From NCBI RefSeq assembly GCF_903853455.1, contig NZ_CAINTR010000114.1:91093-155092 (forward strand): a stretch of 64,000 bases of DNA, read 5' to 3'. The notes under the pieces are model-generated. The model ran no database searches. It saw only the letters and a program-made list of their open reading frames with translations, and had not been told where the DNA came from. Both the position numbers and the translations under genes were made by a program. This document shows positions 63,067 through 64,000 of this stretch, one piece after another (position 1 is the first letter of the stretch; the number at the start of each line of letters is the position of its first letter). The stretch is from an uncultured Magnetospirillum sp. (GTDB taxonomy: Bacteria; Pseudomonadota; Alphaproteobacteria; Rhodospirillales; Magnetospirillaceae).

Positions 63067-64000
63067 ATGAAGGCCATATTGCTTGGATTTCTCATCATGG
63101 CGGCGACGATGGCGAGCGCGGCGGCCGAGCCGGTGGGATTCCGCTACGAGATCATGTGGGGCGGCTTTCATGCCGGCGATCTGGCCATCACCCGCGACGA
63201 GCGGGGCTCGACCATTCTGACCGGCATGTCCATCCGCACCGTCGGCATGTTCGACTCCATGCTGCGGCTGCGCTTCGCCGCCGAGGGCGGCAGCCGGCTG
63301 GCGGGCGATGCCAACCCCGCCTCCGAGTTCTATCAGACCCGCTATCGCAACAAATACAAGGAGCAACTGCTGCGGCTCGCCTTCCGCCCCGATGGCGAGC
63401 CGGTGACCGTGGTGGACGAGGTGGTGGAGACCTTCGCCCCGCCGCCGGAGGATGACGAGCCCATGCCGCCGGTTCCGCCCGAAACCCTCCGGGGCGCCAT
63501 GGACCCGCTGACCAACGTGGCGATCCTGGGCCGCAAGGCCAAGGCGGCGCTGGCGGGTGGCCCCACCCGCTTTCGCACCGCCTCGTTCGACGGGCGCCGG
63601 GCCTACGACTTCGATGTGACGGTGCTGGGCCGCCGCTCCATCACCATCCGCGACCGGGTATACGACACCATCGCCCTCAAGATGGTTCTGGCCCCCGTCG
63701 CCGGCTTCAAGGAGCGGTTCCGCCGCCTGTGGGACGGAGCCGAGTACGCCGTCAACCTCGACACCGATTCGCTGCTGCCGCTCCGCATCGTCACCGACAG
63801 CTTCGCCGCCTCCACCGTCATCAACGCCATCGAACCCTGCCGGATGGTGGCCGAGCAATGTGTCAACGCCGGAGAGAAAGGGAGCCACCGCGCCGGAGCA
63901 AAAGGGAGCCACTCGGTGGTTGGGATGGGGGAAATGCGAAGGGGGGCCGATCGGCCCCCCTTCGCATTTTCGGCCGCTGATTTCCCGTGGTGGTCAGGGA
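63067..64000 (+). CDS. DUF3108 exported protein (right end open)
   Basis: A signal peptide (MKAILLGFLIMAATMASAAA) is followed by a DUF3108-type beta-barrel-like protein: FRYEIMWGGFHAGDLAIT, FYQTRYRNKYKEQLLRL, NVAILGRKAKAALAGG, RRLWDGAEYAVNLDTDSLLP and RIVTDSFAASTVINAI. The family is periplasmic with no settled function. Similarity in style ends near residue 262 (63850). No stop codon follows: the frame stays open through KGSHRAGAKGSH and through the palindrome at 63932 to the window edge. Start 63067 is chosen for the signal peptide; 63013 is an in-frame alternative. Confidence 0.75.
   Translation, partial: MKAILLGFLIMAATMASAAAEPVGFRYEIMWGGFHAGDLAITRDERGSTILTGMSIRTVGMFDSMLRLRFAAEGGSRLAGDANPASEFYQTRYRNKYKEQLLRLAFRPDGEPVTVVDEVVETFAPPPEDDEPMPPVPPETLRGAMDPLTNVAILGRKAKAALAGGPTRFRTASFDGRRAYDFDVTVLGRRSITIRDRVYDTIALKMVLAPVAGFKERFRRLWDGAEYAVNLDTDSLLPLRIVTDSFAASTVINAIEPCRMVAEQCVNAGEKGSHRAGAKGSHSVVGMGEMRRGADRPPFAFSAADFPWWSG
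63932..63969. terminator. Strong bidirectional terminator-like palindrome
   Basis: A perfect 38-base palindrome (19-bp arms beginning AAATGCGAAGG, centre GATC), with A-rich and T-rich ends as in bidirectional terminators. It lies inside the open frame of the DUF3108 gene. Confidence 0.8.

Overview
The window looks like chromosome of a high-GC alphaproteobacterium of the Rhodospirillales, most like Magnetospirillum/Paramagnetospirillum. That placement is an inference from gene content and protein style: GapR, COQ9-family protein, 41-residue L36, a LplT-PlsC-Aas fusion, NAD-dependent Mo-formate dehydrogenase, IorAB and PntAB. Nearly all genes share the same GC-rich codon use. The clear exception is an AT-richer gene at 52055-53146, which sits between toxin-antitoxin genes.

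Layout. 1-4400: the 3'-truncated gene of a DMSO-reductase-family molybdoenzyme, a LysE exporter, a LuxR regulator and a small YdcH/DUF465 protein. 4700-11200: housekeeping genes: propionyl-CoA synthetase, phosphofructokinase, folK-folB, gapR, an N-formylglutamate amidohydrolase and rpmJ. 11200-20000: two large sensor kinases flank a tandem pair of TPR-radical SAM-SPASM proteins; this is the least explained cluster in the window. 20000-29000: a solute-binding protein, a DapA-family aldolase, an AEC transporter, an unusual CoA-transferase-like protein, a metallo-beta-lactamase-fold hydrolase, a HupR/HupT-like two-component pair whose kinase is frameshifted, and an orphan cysA. 29100-32000: a DUF1800-DUF1501 secreted pair.

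32000-35600: a junction where a truncated tyrosine recombinase runs head-on into a truncated LysR gene, followed by an ACMSD-family amidohydrolase and an MFS transporter that the LysR protein probably once controlled. 35650-41450: a formate dehydrogenase operon on the minus strand (fdsG-fdsB-fdsA-fdhD), ending with a tiny hydrophobic ORF where fdsD is often found. 42000-45300: a TPR-sulfotransferase, a bacteriohemerythrin and two low-complexity proteins. 45300-51300: the LplT-PlsC-Aas lipid-remodelling fusion with its TetR regulator, an acetoacetyl-CoA-reductase-like SDR and a tandem GNAT protein. 51350-53850: a small accessory island with an intact higBA, a low-GC beta-solenoid-like membrane protein, a degraded higBA and dispersed repeats. 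53870-64000: a LysR regulator, iorAB, an orphan receiver, COQ9-def, rpsU, pntA-pntB and a DUF3108 exported protein whose frame runs off the right edge.

Taken together, the metabolic genes point to a respiratory heterotroph that uses organic acids and aromatic or amino-acid-derived acids: PrpE for propionate, IorAB for indolepyruvate-type 2-oxo acids, formate dehydrogenase for formate-derived NADH, and PntAB for NADPH. No rRNA, tRNA, CRISPR array, complete insertion sequence or complete prophage was seen. All coordinates, motifs and repeats were read by eye; no database search was run.
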